From Flectonema sp. DT1601 (taxonomy: Eukaryota; Euglenozoa; Diplonemea; Diplonemida; Diplonemidae), in the NCBI GenBank assembly GCA_964019425.1, contig OZ025858.1, positions 496,001-560,000 of the forward strand: DNA of 64,000 bases, given 5' to 3'. Below are positions 46,960 to 57,368 of the stretch, piece after piece; the first letter of the stretch is position 1, and every line of letters starts with the position of its first letter. The notes below the pieces were generated by a model. It ran no database searches. It was not told the DNA's origin and worked only from the letters and a program-made list of their open reading frames with translations. The position numbers were made by a program, and so were the translations under genes.

Positions 46960-49125
46960 ATGTCCTTTTCGTGTATTGCTTCTTTTTGAAAAAATTCAAA
47001 AAAAAAAAAAAAAGGGAATGCAAAGTGAGAGAGAGAGAGAGAGAGAGAAGAAGTAAAAAGAATTTTTTTTTTCAAAAAGTCCAGAAGTCCTTCGAAACAG
47101 CTCCTCAGGACTTTATTTCGGTTTCATTTTGTTTGCACTTTCGACTACAGTTAATTATTTTCATTAAATTATGTGCGGGGAGTACTACCGCGACGTTACA
47201 ACATAAAAGCAGTTACTCGGGGCGTGATACCGTCCTCCCTGGGCGCTTGTTGCAGCTGAAATGTTTGTTTTCACGTACAACGTTTTACCGTACCGCTTAT
47301 CTGTTTAATTAGAAAATTTGAAGCGTAGTCAACGAGATGCGCTCGTAACCTTTTTTTTTTTCTTTTTTTTCCACGTAACCCCCTTTCAAAATATTCCTTT
47401 TTCCCTCGACATTTTTATTTATTATTATTTTTTTTTTTTTTTTGAATTTTTTTTAAAAATGAGAAAAAAAAAAAAAAAAAAAACTTCCTGAAAGACACAA
47501 AGCGACAAAGGGGTACCAGCCGTGTTGCCATGGCTGAGCCACTGGGGGGAAAAGAAGAATTGTTTTCTTTCTAGGGTACCAGCCGTGTTGCCATGGCTGA
47601 GCCACTGGGGGGAAAAGAAGAATTGTTTTCTTTCTATTCCGTACTTTTTTTTTTTTTCCCTTTCTTTTTGGAACTTCTCTCTGAGTTTGACATCCCACAC
47701 GACACCGCGTTGGAATTTGCTGTAGTTTGCTTTGTTGGCACTACGACATGAATTTTTCTAAATGCTTTGATACGGAATGCCACTAAAAGGGTGAATAAAA
47801 AAAAGAACCAAGGGAGGAAAAAAAAAAAAAAAAAAAAAAACTGATCACACATTGTCTGTTGACTATTGATTTGTTTTCGTCAATGGGCTGTTGTGAAGAA
47901 CAAAAAAAAAAAAAAAAAAAAAAAAAAAACAACTTCCTCTCCTTTTCCCCTTTTGTTTGTTACGATGATGTGTTTCCCAACAACGGGTTAAATTTTGGTG
48001 ATTTTGCAGCTGGTTTAAGAAAAGAAAATTTGCGCTCGAGGTGCCAAAGCGTAAAGCGTTCTCCCCATCGCGGATCGCAGACTTTTTCTCGGTCGCTTTC
48101 CAAATTTTTTTCTCGGTATTTTCTCTCCCTCTCCATTTTGAAATTACATTGGGAAAAAAAAAAAAAAGAAAAGAAAAGAAGAAAAAGAAAAAGAAAAAGA
48201 AAAGAAGAAAATTAAGCTCCACGACCATGACGAGTATCACACAAACGGGCGCCTCTGAAGGAACCCGGGCAGCTGATTCGAGCTTAGTCCCTGCAATTTA
48301 TCTTATTTTTGAAATTATTTTTTATTTTTAATAATTTTTTTTACTTTCGCTGATATCATCCGTTCTCGTTGATATTACAGAAAGGGAGAAATCTGATGAC
48401 GTGTTTTGTGTAGGCGAAGCGCTTGCTATGTGGCAACCACAAAGGGCTATCTTTTTGTTACTATTTTGGTATAATCATTTTTGTATTTTGCCCCCCCCCT
48501 CATACTTTTTTCGTAACTATTGGTAATCCCGCTGTCACGTTTTTTTTTTATGTTTTTTAAGGTAGGCTGCTTTGACCCTTCTCTCTCGACCTTTTTTTTT
48601 TTTTTTTTTTTTAAAATCTCTATGTTGAAACTCTCTGTACTTGCACTATTGTGTTTTTCATTGTCCCACAATGAACTTTGTAATGATGGTGTCCTTACTG
48701 ACTGTACATTAACCATCTTGGGGAGAGATGACGGGAGGGAAAAAAAAGAAAAAAAAAAAAAAAAAACTAATAAAAAAAGAAAAAGAAAAAGAAAATAAAC
48801 AAATAAACGGGGAATAGATCTCCTCAGAGCCGTTTCCTCAGGGCCTTTCCTTGGCGAAAAAGAAGAAGGAATTACAATTTAAAAAAAAAAAAAAAAAAAA
48901 AGCAAACCGATAAAAAAGGATATCCATACAAGTAAACAATAACTGGGTTATGCTCACCCTCGCGTGTCGACTTACGAGAGTAGTGACGTGGTGCTAATGA
49001 ATAGGTTTTGTTTATTTTGATTTCGTACAGGTTATTACCGAAGTGCACTTTGAAGAATAAGTTTTTAATTCCCATTATCAGCACACTATTCAGTTCTTAC
49101 CTCCCTTACAGAACCACCTTGTAAT
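46960..49125. other. Long spacer with tandem duplication and A/T runs
   Basis: About 2.2 kb without a supported gene. It contains a (GA)n run near 47028-47048, a perfect 63-bp tandem duplication (47511-47636), (AAAAG)n-like sequence at 48163-48210, and several A or T runs above 20. The frames seen are derived from these. The EamA leader with CTCCCTTACAG ending at 49111 closes the stretch. Confidence 0.55.
47511..47636 (+). repeat. Perfect 63-bp tandem duplication
   Basis: Two adjacent identical units, 47511-47573 and 47574-47636, beginning GGGTACCAGCCGTGTTGCCA. Complete identity suggests a very recent duplication. Each unit is more GC-rich than its surroundings and contains CCATGGCTGAGCC. 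Confidence 0.92.
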
Positions 49126-50388
49126 ATGATACAAGTTACAGATGATATAGAGGCCGCACCAACTCCCCTTCTGACCGAAGAGCCTCACCGTGGAATTCGA
49201 AGCGAGAATGGAGCAATGATGTGCATAGCATTATCTGCCTTAATGTACGCATTGCAGGGAGTTACTTTGAGTTACGCTAAGAAAGCTTCAGTTCCTTACA
49301 CTGAAATTATATTCCTGAGAGCATTCTTACAGGGAACCGCGATATTTATTTATTTAAAAGTAACGAAGCAACCCCTTCTTGGAGAGAAGGGAATGAAGGC
49401 CTGGGTAGCTCTTCGGGGAGCACTCGGAGGTATTGGTTTTATATTCTTATTTCATACTATGAGTACGCTTCCTATTGGGGATGCTACAACTCTTCTATCA
49501 CTGTACCCTATCGTGACTGTTATCTTGGCGAGATTCTTTTTGGGAGAAGAAACTTCTTTCATTGTGATAATGGCAATCATATTGTCGGTGACAGGGTCGG
49601 TTTTGGTTGCCAGACCTGACTTTTTATTTGGAGAGCAAAATGAAGTAGTTTTAAATATAACCGATGCGGACAATTCTACTACTCCGGTGCCTTCTACTGG
49701 TTTCTTGGATAGCAGAGCCTCTGGAGTGATATCAGCGTTGAGTACTTCGGTACTGGCAGGTTTTGTTCTCGTCATCATCAGATACATGAAGAATATTAGT
49801 AATGCTCAACAACTATGGCCATGGTCAGTAACGACAGCTGTACTATCAGCTATTATAACATATGCTCGTGATGGGTCCCTTCCTCTGGTTATTAGTCCGA
49901 GTTGGACTCAGTTAGGATATGTTTCTGCCACAATATTCTTTGGTGTTGGAGGTCATTGGCTTATGACTTTTGGAGTTCGATTTTCCCAACCAGGACCAGC
50001 TTCACTTATCAGAACAACAGAGATAGTACATGCTTATATATTTGAGATCTTTATCCTTGGAGAACATCCTCCGGGTCTAACTCTACTCGGGGTGTCTCTC
50101 GTAGTCTGCGCTGTTACTGCAGTCGCAGTTGATAAATGGAGACGTCAGTGTAACTGTTCGTGTAATGTTCTTCGGAAGAATCAAGCAATCGATAGTCAAA
50201 TTGATACCTCACCTCAAGATGAGTTAGAACTCGTTGCGTGTGATGCTCAACAACAGAAGGATGACGATCTTCAAGAACTTCACTCAATTGCAGGAACTGA
50301 AGAAGCAGTTCATTTAATTGAGGAAACAGAAGAAGTAGTTGACGAACATGACAACAGCGAAGGGTCACCTTGCAGTCTTGTCTCATAG
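49126..50388 (+). CDS. EamA/DMT-family membrane transporter, SLC35G-like (420 aa)
   Basis: The protein has about ten hydrophobic helices in two EamA halves: the first runs from MCIALSALMYALQGV through IGDATTLLSLYPIVTVILA to VIMAIILSVTGSVLVARP, and the second from GVISALSTSVLAGFVLVIIR to LTLLGVSLVVCAVTAVAV. The pattern PIGDATTLLSLYPI and FFLGEE is typical of the SLC35G/SLC35F-like and bacterial EamA permeases, whose substrates are mostly unknown. The N-terminal 30 residues and the C-terminal 75 residues are soluble; the latter are acidic with a cysteine cluster (CNCSCN) behind the last helix, perhaps palmitoylated. A CCCTTACAG acceptor-like site lies 15 bases before the ATG. Confidence 0.85.
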   Translation: MIQVTDDIEAAPTPLLTEEPHRGIRSENGAMMCIALSALMYALQGVTLSYAKKASVPYTEIIFLRAFLQGTAIFIYLKVTKQPLLGEKGMKAWVALRGALGGIGFIFLFHTMSTLPIGDATTLLSLYPIVTVILARFFLGEETSFIVIMAIILSVTGSVLVARPDFLFGEQNEVVLNITDADNSTTPVPSTGFLDSRASGVISALSTSVLAGFVLVIIRYMKNISNAQQLWPWSVTTAVLSAIITYARDGSLPLVISPSWTQLGYVSATIFFGVGGHWLMTFGVRFSQPGPASLIRTTEIVHAYIFEIFILGEHPPGLTLLGVSLVVCAVTAVAVDKWRRQCNCSCNVLRKNQAIDSQIDTSPQDELELVACDAQQQKDDDLQELHSIAGTEEAVHLIEETEEVVDEHDNSEGSPCSLVS

Positions 50389-50709
50389 TGACATCACTGT
50401 AGTATTTTTTATCAATTTTCTTGATAAGCTGTCCTCCTAGCCCTTCAATGGCGGTTGTAGGACAGCATTCTGTTTTTTAAATATCAGAGTTGATAACCTG
50501 ACTGCAGTCGTATGTCAAGTATGGGAAGATCTTTTGTAACACAACACTTACTTACCTTTTGGGGTAAACCCTATTTATGGTAAGGTTGATTGCAGTCACC
50601 AGTTCTTGTGTTTTCTATTATCAGTTCCCAAGGCGGTTACACCTCTCAAGTTCTCCTCGGAAATCAGTCGAGTTGGACGTCATTGAAATATAAAATATAG
50701 AAACGTTAT

Positions 50710-50748
<39 letters not shown>

Positions 50749-51319
50749 CCCCCCCATAATAATAATAATTGTTGTTTGCTTCATTTCGAAGACTTGTTAG
50801 TGAGTGTGGAGCAGCATTGTAGAGATGTTTTTTTTTTTTTTTATTTTTTTTTCTCTCTCTCGGGTTCTCAACTTCTCAACACAAGTAGGTTGTCCTTTCA
50901 CCACAGGGGACAACCGATTCGAACTTTTTGAAAGCTAAAAAATGGAATTATAATAATATTATTATAATTCTTGCTCCTTCATCATCTCTGATTATATCTG
51001 TTTCGTTGTTTATGATATTGGTTAATAATCGGATTCTGTGTACTTAGTAGCCCAGGTGACCCATTTGGTGAGTTACAAGGCAGCTGTTCATGGATGTCTC
51101 TCTTTGGGTCTGTTTTCTTGGGAAAATATTTCCTTCTCTATCTCTTTGTATTCTTACTGTATTACTATAACAGCTTTGTCGAGTGGGATGTGTGTGTGTG
51201 GTAACTTAGTTTAACCGATTCATTTTTTTTATTTATTTTATTTTTCGTGTCAACTTTGTTGCTTTTGCTGTTCTTGTCTTTGTTTACAGCGTGGCAATAC
51301 GTACATTAAGTGTGTTGTT

Positions 51320-51354
<35 letters not shown>

Positions 51355-52163
51355 CACCCCGTTTGGAATCGTGTTGCTCCGACTAAACACAGATCTGAAC
51401 TACGGAATTGTTTCGGACAACAAGTAGGTTAATTCGTTTTGTTTTTTCTTTGACATGCAATGGATATCAAGCAAAAAAAAATAAAAAAAATAAAAGAGCT
51501 ACTCCTTTTTTCCCCCATTTTGTTTCCCCCCTCCTTTTTTTCTTTTTTACAGAAGAATTGATAACAGCAAAGAATTTCCTGTTTTCGTGCATGCGATGTC
51601 GTGTCCTGTCGTCACTTACTTTGGTAAAGTTAGCAGTGAAAGACTCACAGAGTTAGTGAGCTTTGCCTATAGTATGGATGGCCCGACTTCGATAAATAAA
51701 TAAGTTTTTTTTGTTTTTTATTTGTTTGCAGTTTAGTCAACGTCTCTTCTTGCCAGCAGATGCGCGATACTGACCGACTGCTCACCTTTTCCTGACCTTT
51801 CCCTTTTTTTTTTAAATTTTTTTTGTTTTTCTTCTTTTTTCAAAAAAAAAATCTAAAAAAAAAATAAAATAAACTAATCTTCCTCTTTGATACTTTGTCA
51901 ACGTAATTTGGATTTGGCGCTTCTTTTCTTTCGTGCTGGTGCGTAATCAGCTTGCAGACGGTATGATGAACCACAGCACTGTCCTCTTCATCAGTTTATT
52001 GGGTGCTTCTCTCCAGGAGAGTCAAAAGTGAAGAGAATGGAAGCGATACCACCATGAGAGATGTATTGTTTTACTTAATGAAAAACATTACTTTAATCCA
52101 TTACAGGTTACAACTGCATGTAAACTGCCCTAAGCACTATGGCCGATTAGCCGCATCTTATAA
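50389..52163. other. Long spacer with inverted repeats
   Basis: No gene is supported in about 1.8 kb. It holds hairpins at 50428-50468 (GCTGTCCT...AGGACAGC) and about 50888-50915 (GGTTGTCC...GGACAACC), a perfect palindrome at 50945-50970, A and T runs, and before MIOS an ATTACAG acceptor-like site at about 52106. A three-codon upstream frame (ATGGCCGATTAG) at 52139 precedes the MIOS start. Confidence 0.55.
50945..50970. repeat. Perfect 26-bp palindrome
   Basis: GAATTATAATAAT is followed directly by its exact reverse complement ATTATTATAATTC with no spacer. It could extrude as a cruciform or bind a dimeric protein. Confidence 0.92.
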
Positions 52164-55100
52164 ATGGCAACTTCTGCGAGCTGCGTGCCAGTACGCGGTG
52201 GGGGAGTCTACCCCCTGATATTAGCGACAGGTACTGGAAACAGCAGAGAGAGAGTTTACTGTGCAGTAGATGGAGGAAAGGGGAACGTGAAATGGTTTTC
52301 AGAAAGGGGAGACGCTGAAGGGGTCGGAGTAGCAAGTCAAGAATTGATAAATTTAAGAAGCGCCTCTCTAAACTCAGAAGGAGTACTGGCATTCGCAACC
52401 GAGTCATCTGCTGGTATCGTCGACAAGAGGAATGATGTCATCGTTGCGATTCCAAAACCTACTAACTTACCTTCTAATGTAATACCTGAATATACAAGTG
52501 TCTCATGGTCACCATGTGATTGTCTCTTATCAACCACACACAAAGCTGGTTTAGTTATTTATAAATTTTCGAATGAACGTTCTGGTTCACCAGAACTGTT
52601 AGCGCAAAGTCCTCAACAGAAACCCTATCTATCATCTTGTTGGTTGAGTTCATCAGTTTTATTGACATCTTCAACATCTGGAGTTCAGCTGATTGATACT
52701 CGCAGTTCTGCTAAACAAGTGAGCATGTCAACAAGTAGTGTTCCAAGTCTCTTGTACAACCTTTCGTATAATAATAGGAATTTGGTAGCCGGAGTAGCCA
52801 TCGCAACAGATGCTGCTTCTCGAGGATCAAGTTATTTCATTCAATTATTTGATGTTAGAAAAATGAACTCCCCACAGACTCGACCCATCGAAGAATACGA
52901 CGTCACTGCGACAACTGTTCTTGGAAAAGCGGGACTCAGAGCATTCGGTCAGTATTCTTTTATATCTGGAGCTTCGTGGTCTGCTTGCGGAAATCATTTG
53001 CTTGTGACACCTGTACCAAGTGCAGAGGTGCAAAATACATTTCAAGCTGCTGGAATAGTAGAGACATTCGATGTTGAAACGTTAATAAAAACATACACAG
53101 ATGAATCCTCAACTAGCCAGCAACATCATTTCGTAAAGGGAAGATCCATACGAGCGATTAGCGACCAACCAATAGCTGGAGCAGCGTTCTGTGGTGTTGA
53201 TAAGGAGCAGTTGGAATGTGTGTCAGTGGCTCGGAATTCATGTTCGGTGAGTTGGTTTGTGTTGCAGAAAAGAAAAAAATTCATTTCCGTTATTCAGCAA
53301 TCATCAGCACTCTCACAACCAGTTTCAGATCCAACAGAAATAGTTAACGAAGGGAGTGAACCTGTCATGATTAGTTGGTCTCCTTCCTCAACAGATCCTC
53401 CGACTGACATCAGTACTTTGATGATCGACAGAAGTCCAGCAAGCTTTGGATGTTCTCGGCAGGGTGTGTACGACGCCTTCAACAGACAAGGTGACCTCCA
53501 CTACATTCAATTTGGTTATTGGTTTGCTATCCTTCGAAGACTTTGTGAGAATTACAAATCAATGATTGGTAAGAAGATATTCCTACCTGGAATGCTAACC
53601 ATCGTTACTGATTACAAGAATGATCTTACTGAGAACCTTCTGAAAGAAACAACCGAAGAACGTAAAGAACGAGACAAGGCAGGTCTATCCGACTCTCTTC
53701 AGATTAGTGAAGGATCACCTCAAGGACCATCGTCATCAACAGCAAAAACAGTTTTAGAACAACAGTTTAAAGTTTATGACTCTCCCTGGAGGAAAATTGT
53801 ACGAGTTCTGGTGGGATGGCAGCCGCTGTCATCAATCACAGAGTGTGGATCTTTAAGTATGAAAATGGTGACTGCCATCAGTCCAGTTGGATTCACTCAG
53901 GAAACAATACAATTTGAACGAACTGTCGCGTGTAGAGTTCTCCAACTGAAGCTGTCTGAGGCGATTGATCTTTTAACGCAACAAATTCAACGCAGAGAGC
54001 AATCAAAGTCTTTATACTCTCTGTTGGTGTTGGCGTTGTCGTCTGTTTCTATTGGAACTTGTCATGCGGTCAACAGTTGGAATGATCTGATCTCAAATAT
54101 CTCATTTACTCCAACACTTGTCGCGTCTTTACAGTTCTTATCATCGTGGAATGTACGACCTGAAGAATCTACAACACCATCACTATGGGCTAAGTACTCC
54201 TGTGTGTTAGACACGTTAAGTGTTGACGTCGTTGATAAGATAGGATTCGCGAGTACCTACCTCGATGATGACGCCGTTGAGAGTTATTTTCAAGAACTTT
54301 CAACAAGCAATCTCCACCCTCTTACTTCCGTCATACTAAACGGGTATGTGATGTTAATTTGAGAAGATGTGTGTTTTGGGTTTTATTTTATTCATATTTT
54401 TTTTAAGTAAAATAAAATAATCAAACAGGGTTTCTGACACCAACACTGACGGGCTTGTGAGATTCCTCGACGCTACAGGAGATATTCAGCTTACAACTAT
54501 TACAGCACTTGCTGCTATGCCGTACAATCACGAGTTAACTCAGAAGTGGGTCAAACATTACAGAGATTTCGTTTTAAAGGTGTGTCTCTGGTTTAGTTCT
54601 TCGTGACGTATCTGAGTTCTAAAAAACAAACAAATAAAACAGTCCTGCGGACCAACAGCTCGGTGTCAAATGGAAATAATTCTCTCAGGTCTGAAGTCTC
54701 AGGAAGTACAGGTGTGTTTTTATACTCCGCATGGATGTCGATTAGAATCAACGTGGGGATAATATTAATCACAAATAGGTAACACCAGTACAACCAACGA
54801 TATCATTACATCACACGATGGGGAAGCGTAGTTTAGATTCTAAAAAGGTTCTTCGAATGCAGAGACACATCTCTCACTTGAAGGAACCGGCAGCAACTGG
54901 ACCGCTTGCGAGTAGCAGTCGAGACAGTCGGAAAGTTCCATTTTTACAAGCTCAGTGTTCAGACTGCCGTACGATACTCGCCATTCCTCATCGAGCTGCT
55001 TCTCATTCTGATAAGATTGGTGTTTGCAGTAAATGTTTTGCTCCTCTTCCAAAATGTTCAATCTGCCTTCAAGTAACTGGTTCTTCAACAGACTCATTAC

Positions 55101-55231
55101 CAGCTCACCTCACTTGGTGTTTAACTTGTAAACATGGAGGACATTTAGATCACTTACAGAATTGGTTTGCTGTTCATAAACAATGTCCTGTTGCTGACTG
55201 TACTTGTAACTGTGCTTCTCTGGATGGATGA
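52164..55231 (+). CDS. MIOS: MIOS, GATOR2 complex subunit (four exons)
   Basis: Exons 52164-54343, 54429-54579, 54643-54711 and 54779-55231 join in frame to 950 residues (human MIOS 875). The N-terminal half reads as a WD-repeat propeller (VSWSPCDCLLSTTHKAGL, LFDVRKMNSPQ, GASWSACGNHLLV). The middle is alpha-solenoid, ending in LNGVSDTNTDGLVRFLDATG and QLTTITALAAMP after splicing, as in MIOS. Exon 4 holds the C-terminal zinc module at about residues 860-946: CSDC, CSKCFAPLPKCSIC, then TWCLTCKHGGHLDHLQNWF and CPVADCTCNC, very like human MIOS. GATOR2 activates TORC1 in response to amino acids at lysosomes, so this organism probably keeps the GATOR nutrient-sensing branch. Introns are 85, 63 and 67 bp with GTATGT, GTGTGT and GTGTGT donors. 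Confidence 0.92.
54344..54428 (+). other. MIOS intron 1 (85 bp)
   Basis: GTATGT donor, AACAG acceptor, phase 2. Splicing restores NGVSDTNTDGLVRF. Confidence 0.9.
54580..54642 (+). other. MIOS intron 2 (63 bp)
   Basis: GTGTGT donor, AAACAG acceptor, phase 0. Confidence 0.88.
54712..54778 (+). other. MIOS intron 3 (67 bp)
   Basis: GTGTGT donor, AAATAG acceptor, phase 0. Exon 3 before it is only 69 bases. Confidence 0.88.
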
Positions 55232-55827
55232 AATCGGTCGCAAGTTTGGAGACTCAACTTTTGTGGAACTACAAAGTGAGTGGTCACTACTGACTCTGAT
55301 GTCTTCAAGAGCATTACAATCTCTGAGTGGTGAGGTAGTCTGATTAGAGAAGTGCCCTCCTTCTTAGTTAAGACTTCCTATTCAGTCAGCTAATGATGAC
55401 TTAAAACAGCGGTCCTGGTAGCTGACCAGAACAGTCTCGCCGCTTGAAGTATTCTCAAAACTGAGAGACCACAGTATCGATCGCGAGGCTTCATTCTGTA
55501 ATGAAATGTTAGTCTCAATGGAAGCGTAAGCTCCTGACCGAAGTTCGGTAACTTTGTAGTTACTCTGTGCACCGTGTGGTGTGACTACCCTCTTGTATGA
55601 TATTTGATTTGAACGTGGAAAGGCGTTTTGTTAGTGTATCGCAAAAAAGAGTCGAAAATTTCGAATGCAGTCGACGGATCTGTGTGAAAGTTATTATTCT
55701 TCTCTCTTCTCCCCCCCTTTTCACAGTTATGAAACACTTTCACTGAGATCCGATTGTATTCTGTTTTTTTTTTCTATCAATTTGTGTTATTTATTTCCTC
55801 TCATTTTCAGTATTTATAATAAGAAGT
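55232..55827. other. Spacer without homopolymers in its first half
   Basis: The first 400 bases are unusually balanced in composition, with no A/T runs and no long frame. They might be a long 3' UTR or hold small RNA genes; an ATGATGA box with CTGA boxes near 55392-55475 is snoRNA-like but lacks a terminal stem. The end is the leader of the next gene with CTCATTTTCAG at 55800-55810. Confidence 0.45.
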
Positions 55828-56712
55828 ATGATCCTAATCAATCCAGTTGTCAGAAGGTCAGCAATCCGCACAGCCAGAAGACACAACAGTAGTAGCAGTG
55901 AAGAAGTTCATGAAGATTGGCCAAAAGAAATTCCAATGACGGGAGATCAAAAGGTAAAATGGATGGAAGCAACTGGTTTTAATAGAAAGAGTTTTCTTAA
56001 AGGAGTATATCAAGCTTATTCTATCATGGGTCACGTAATAAAGAATGGTGACGGTGATTGTGAAAGGTGGGACAACATACCAATAGACGACGGTGTTATA
56101 AACAAATGGAAAACTCTTCACTCAAAAACTGATGAACGCAATAACGCACTTCTGGCTCAACGGATAGCTACCCCAAGTGATACACTACTTGGTATTCATA
56201 TAAAAGAATTAACTCTTAAAGACGATGATCTGTTTGCTAAAGTCACTCTCATTGTCTCACCTGATCCTGAAGTACTCTTCGGTAACGATCTACCCCCAGC
56301 TGTTTCTTTATTCGAAAGCGTGAAAACTGAAGATCCGAAAGTACTTGCGAGTAAGTTTCTCGATATCTTCTACGAAGTTTGTATGTAACTTTTGATTTGT
56401 TCTTCCTTTTTATTTATGTTTATCTGTGAAGCAATATACAAAACAAAACAACAACCAGACATAGAGAACCGTCTACCAGGTCTTTCAGAACAAGTAATAA
56501 GCACTTGGGATAGCTTTAAAGACAATCACAATCCTCAAGAGCCAATTAGCGTAAGTTGGATGTTGTACTTCTCTCTTTGGTATGTGAAGCGACTACCCGC
56601 ACCTCGGAGGTGTAAGGATTGGGTGTTTAGAAGAAACTCAAACGGTGAATGGTTCTTACACGACGTGAAGATACAGAACTCGAGATACATTGGATCTGCT
56701 GTCTCATCTTAA
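55828..56712 (+). CDS. Possible mitochondrial protein, Tim44/mL45-like fold tentative (two exons, 277 aa)
   Basis: Exons 55828-56380 and 56432-56712 join in frame across a 51-bp GTATGT...GAAG intron. The N-terminus (MILINPVVRRSAIRTARRHN) is basic, hydroxylated and free of acids, like a mitochondrial presequence. The body contains HIKELTLKDDDLFAKVTLIV and ends with KDWVFRRNSNGEWFLHDVKI, a layout (W-x-F-x-R ... W-x-hydrophobic) reminiscent of the Tim44-like/Mba1/mL45 NTF2-type fold. That assignment is weak. Without splicing the first exon would stop after 186 codons, just behind the donor site, so the intron model is preferred. Confidence 0.68.
56381..56431 (+). other. Intron of the gene at 55828 (51 bp)
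   Basis: GTATGT donor, pyrimidine-rich body and GTGAAG acceptor, phase 1. The in-frame stop lies within the intron and both flanks continue as protein-like sequence. Confidence 0.75.
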
Positions 56713-57368
56713 TCCGTCTCGTCAAATAGTGGAACTATTATTTACTGGAGACTTATCTTGACTACCCACTGGGGGTTAATTAGCATTGCTGCTGTCCGAA
56801 AAAAATATATTTCGGCAGGCGATGGTCAATGGATAATAAAAAAACGAACGAGGGGAGACTTCTTCTTCCCGTTAATTTGGTTCTCTCCTTTGTGAGAAAG
56901 TTAAAGGTAACCTAGTTGTGCCGTCGACAAAACGGGTTCCTCACCAAGACTTCAGACGTATTCATATCAAAAATACTTACATTTCGTCAAGTAAGCTCAA
57001 CGTGCTTATTCTAAAGAATGAATTGAAGCCTTCAGAGAAAAAGAAACACAACAACAACAACAACAACAAAATCTAAACTTTTAACTGCTTGTCAGCTCTG
57101 CATTAACCGTTTCATCATATGTGGTAAGGTACGTTACAGGAATTATCAGCATTGAGGAGGGAAAAAAAAAAAAAAAAGAACTATTTTTTTTTTTTTTAAA
57201 ATGGAAAAGTACTTCTTCAACTCGTCTTTTTATTATTTTTAAGATCGCACAGCACATCTGATGTCCAGAGAGGAGGTGGTTGAAGTGGAGTCGATTTAGT
57301 TTTGTGAAATTTCCTTAGTTATTATTTTATAGTAATTAGTACCCCACTCAGGTTGTGTTTTACACTCA
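56713..57368. other. Spacer, no supported gene
   Basis: Contains an (AAC)n run at about 57049-57069 and A and T runs near 57163-57200. No coding frame is convincing. Confidence 0.55.

Noticed and set aside
55392-55475. Box C/D snoRNA-like ATGATGA and CTGA boxes
   Set aside because: No terminal stem and the boxes are short enough to occur by chance.
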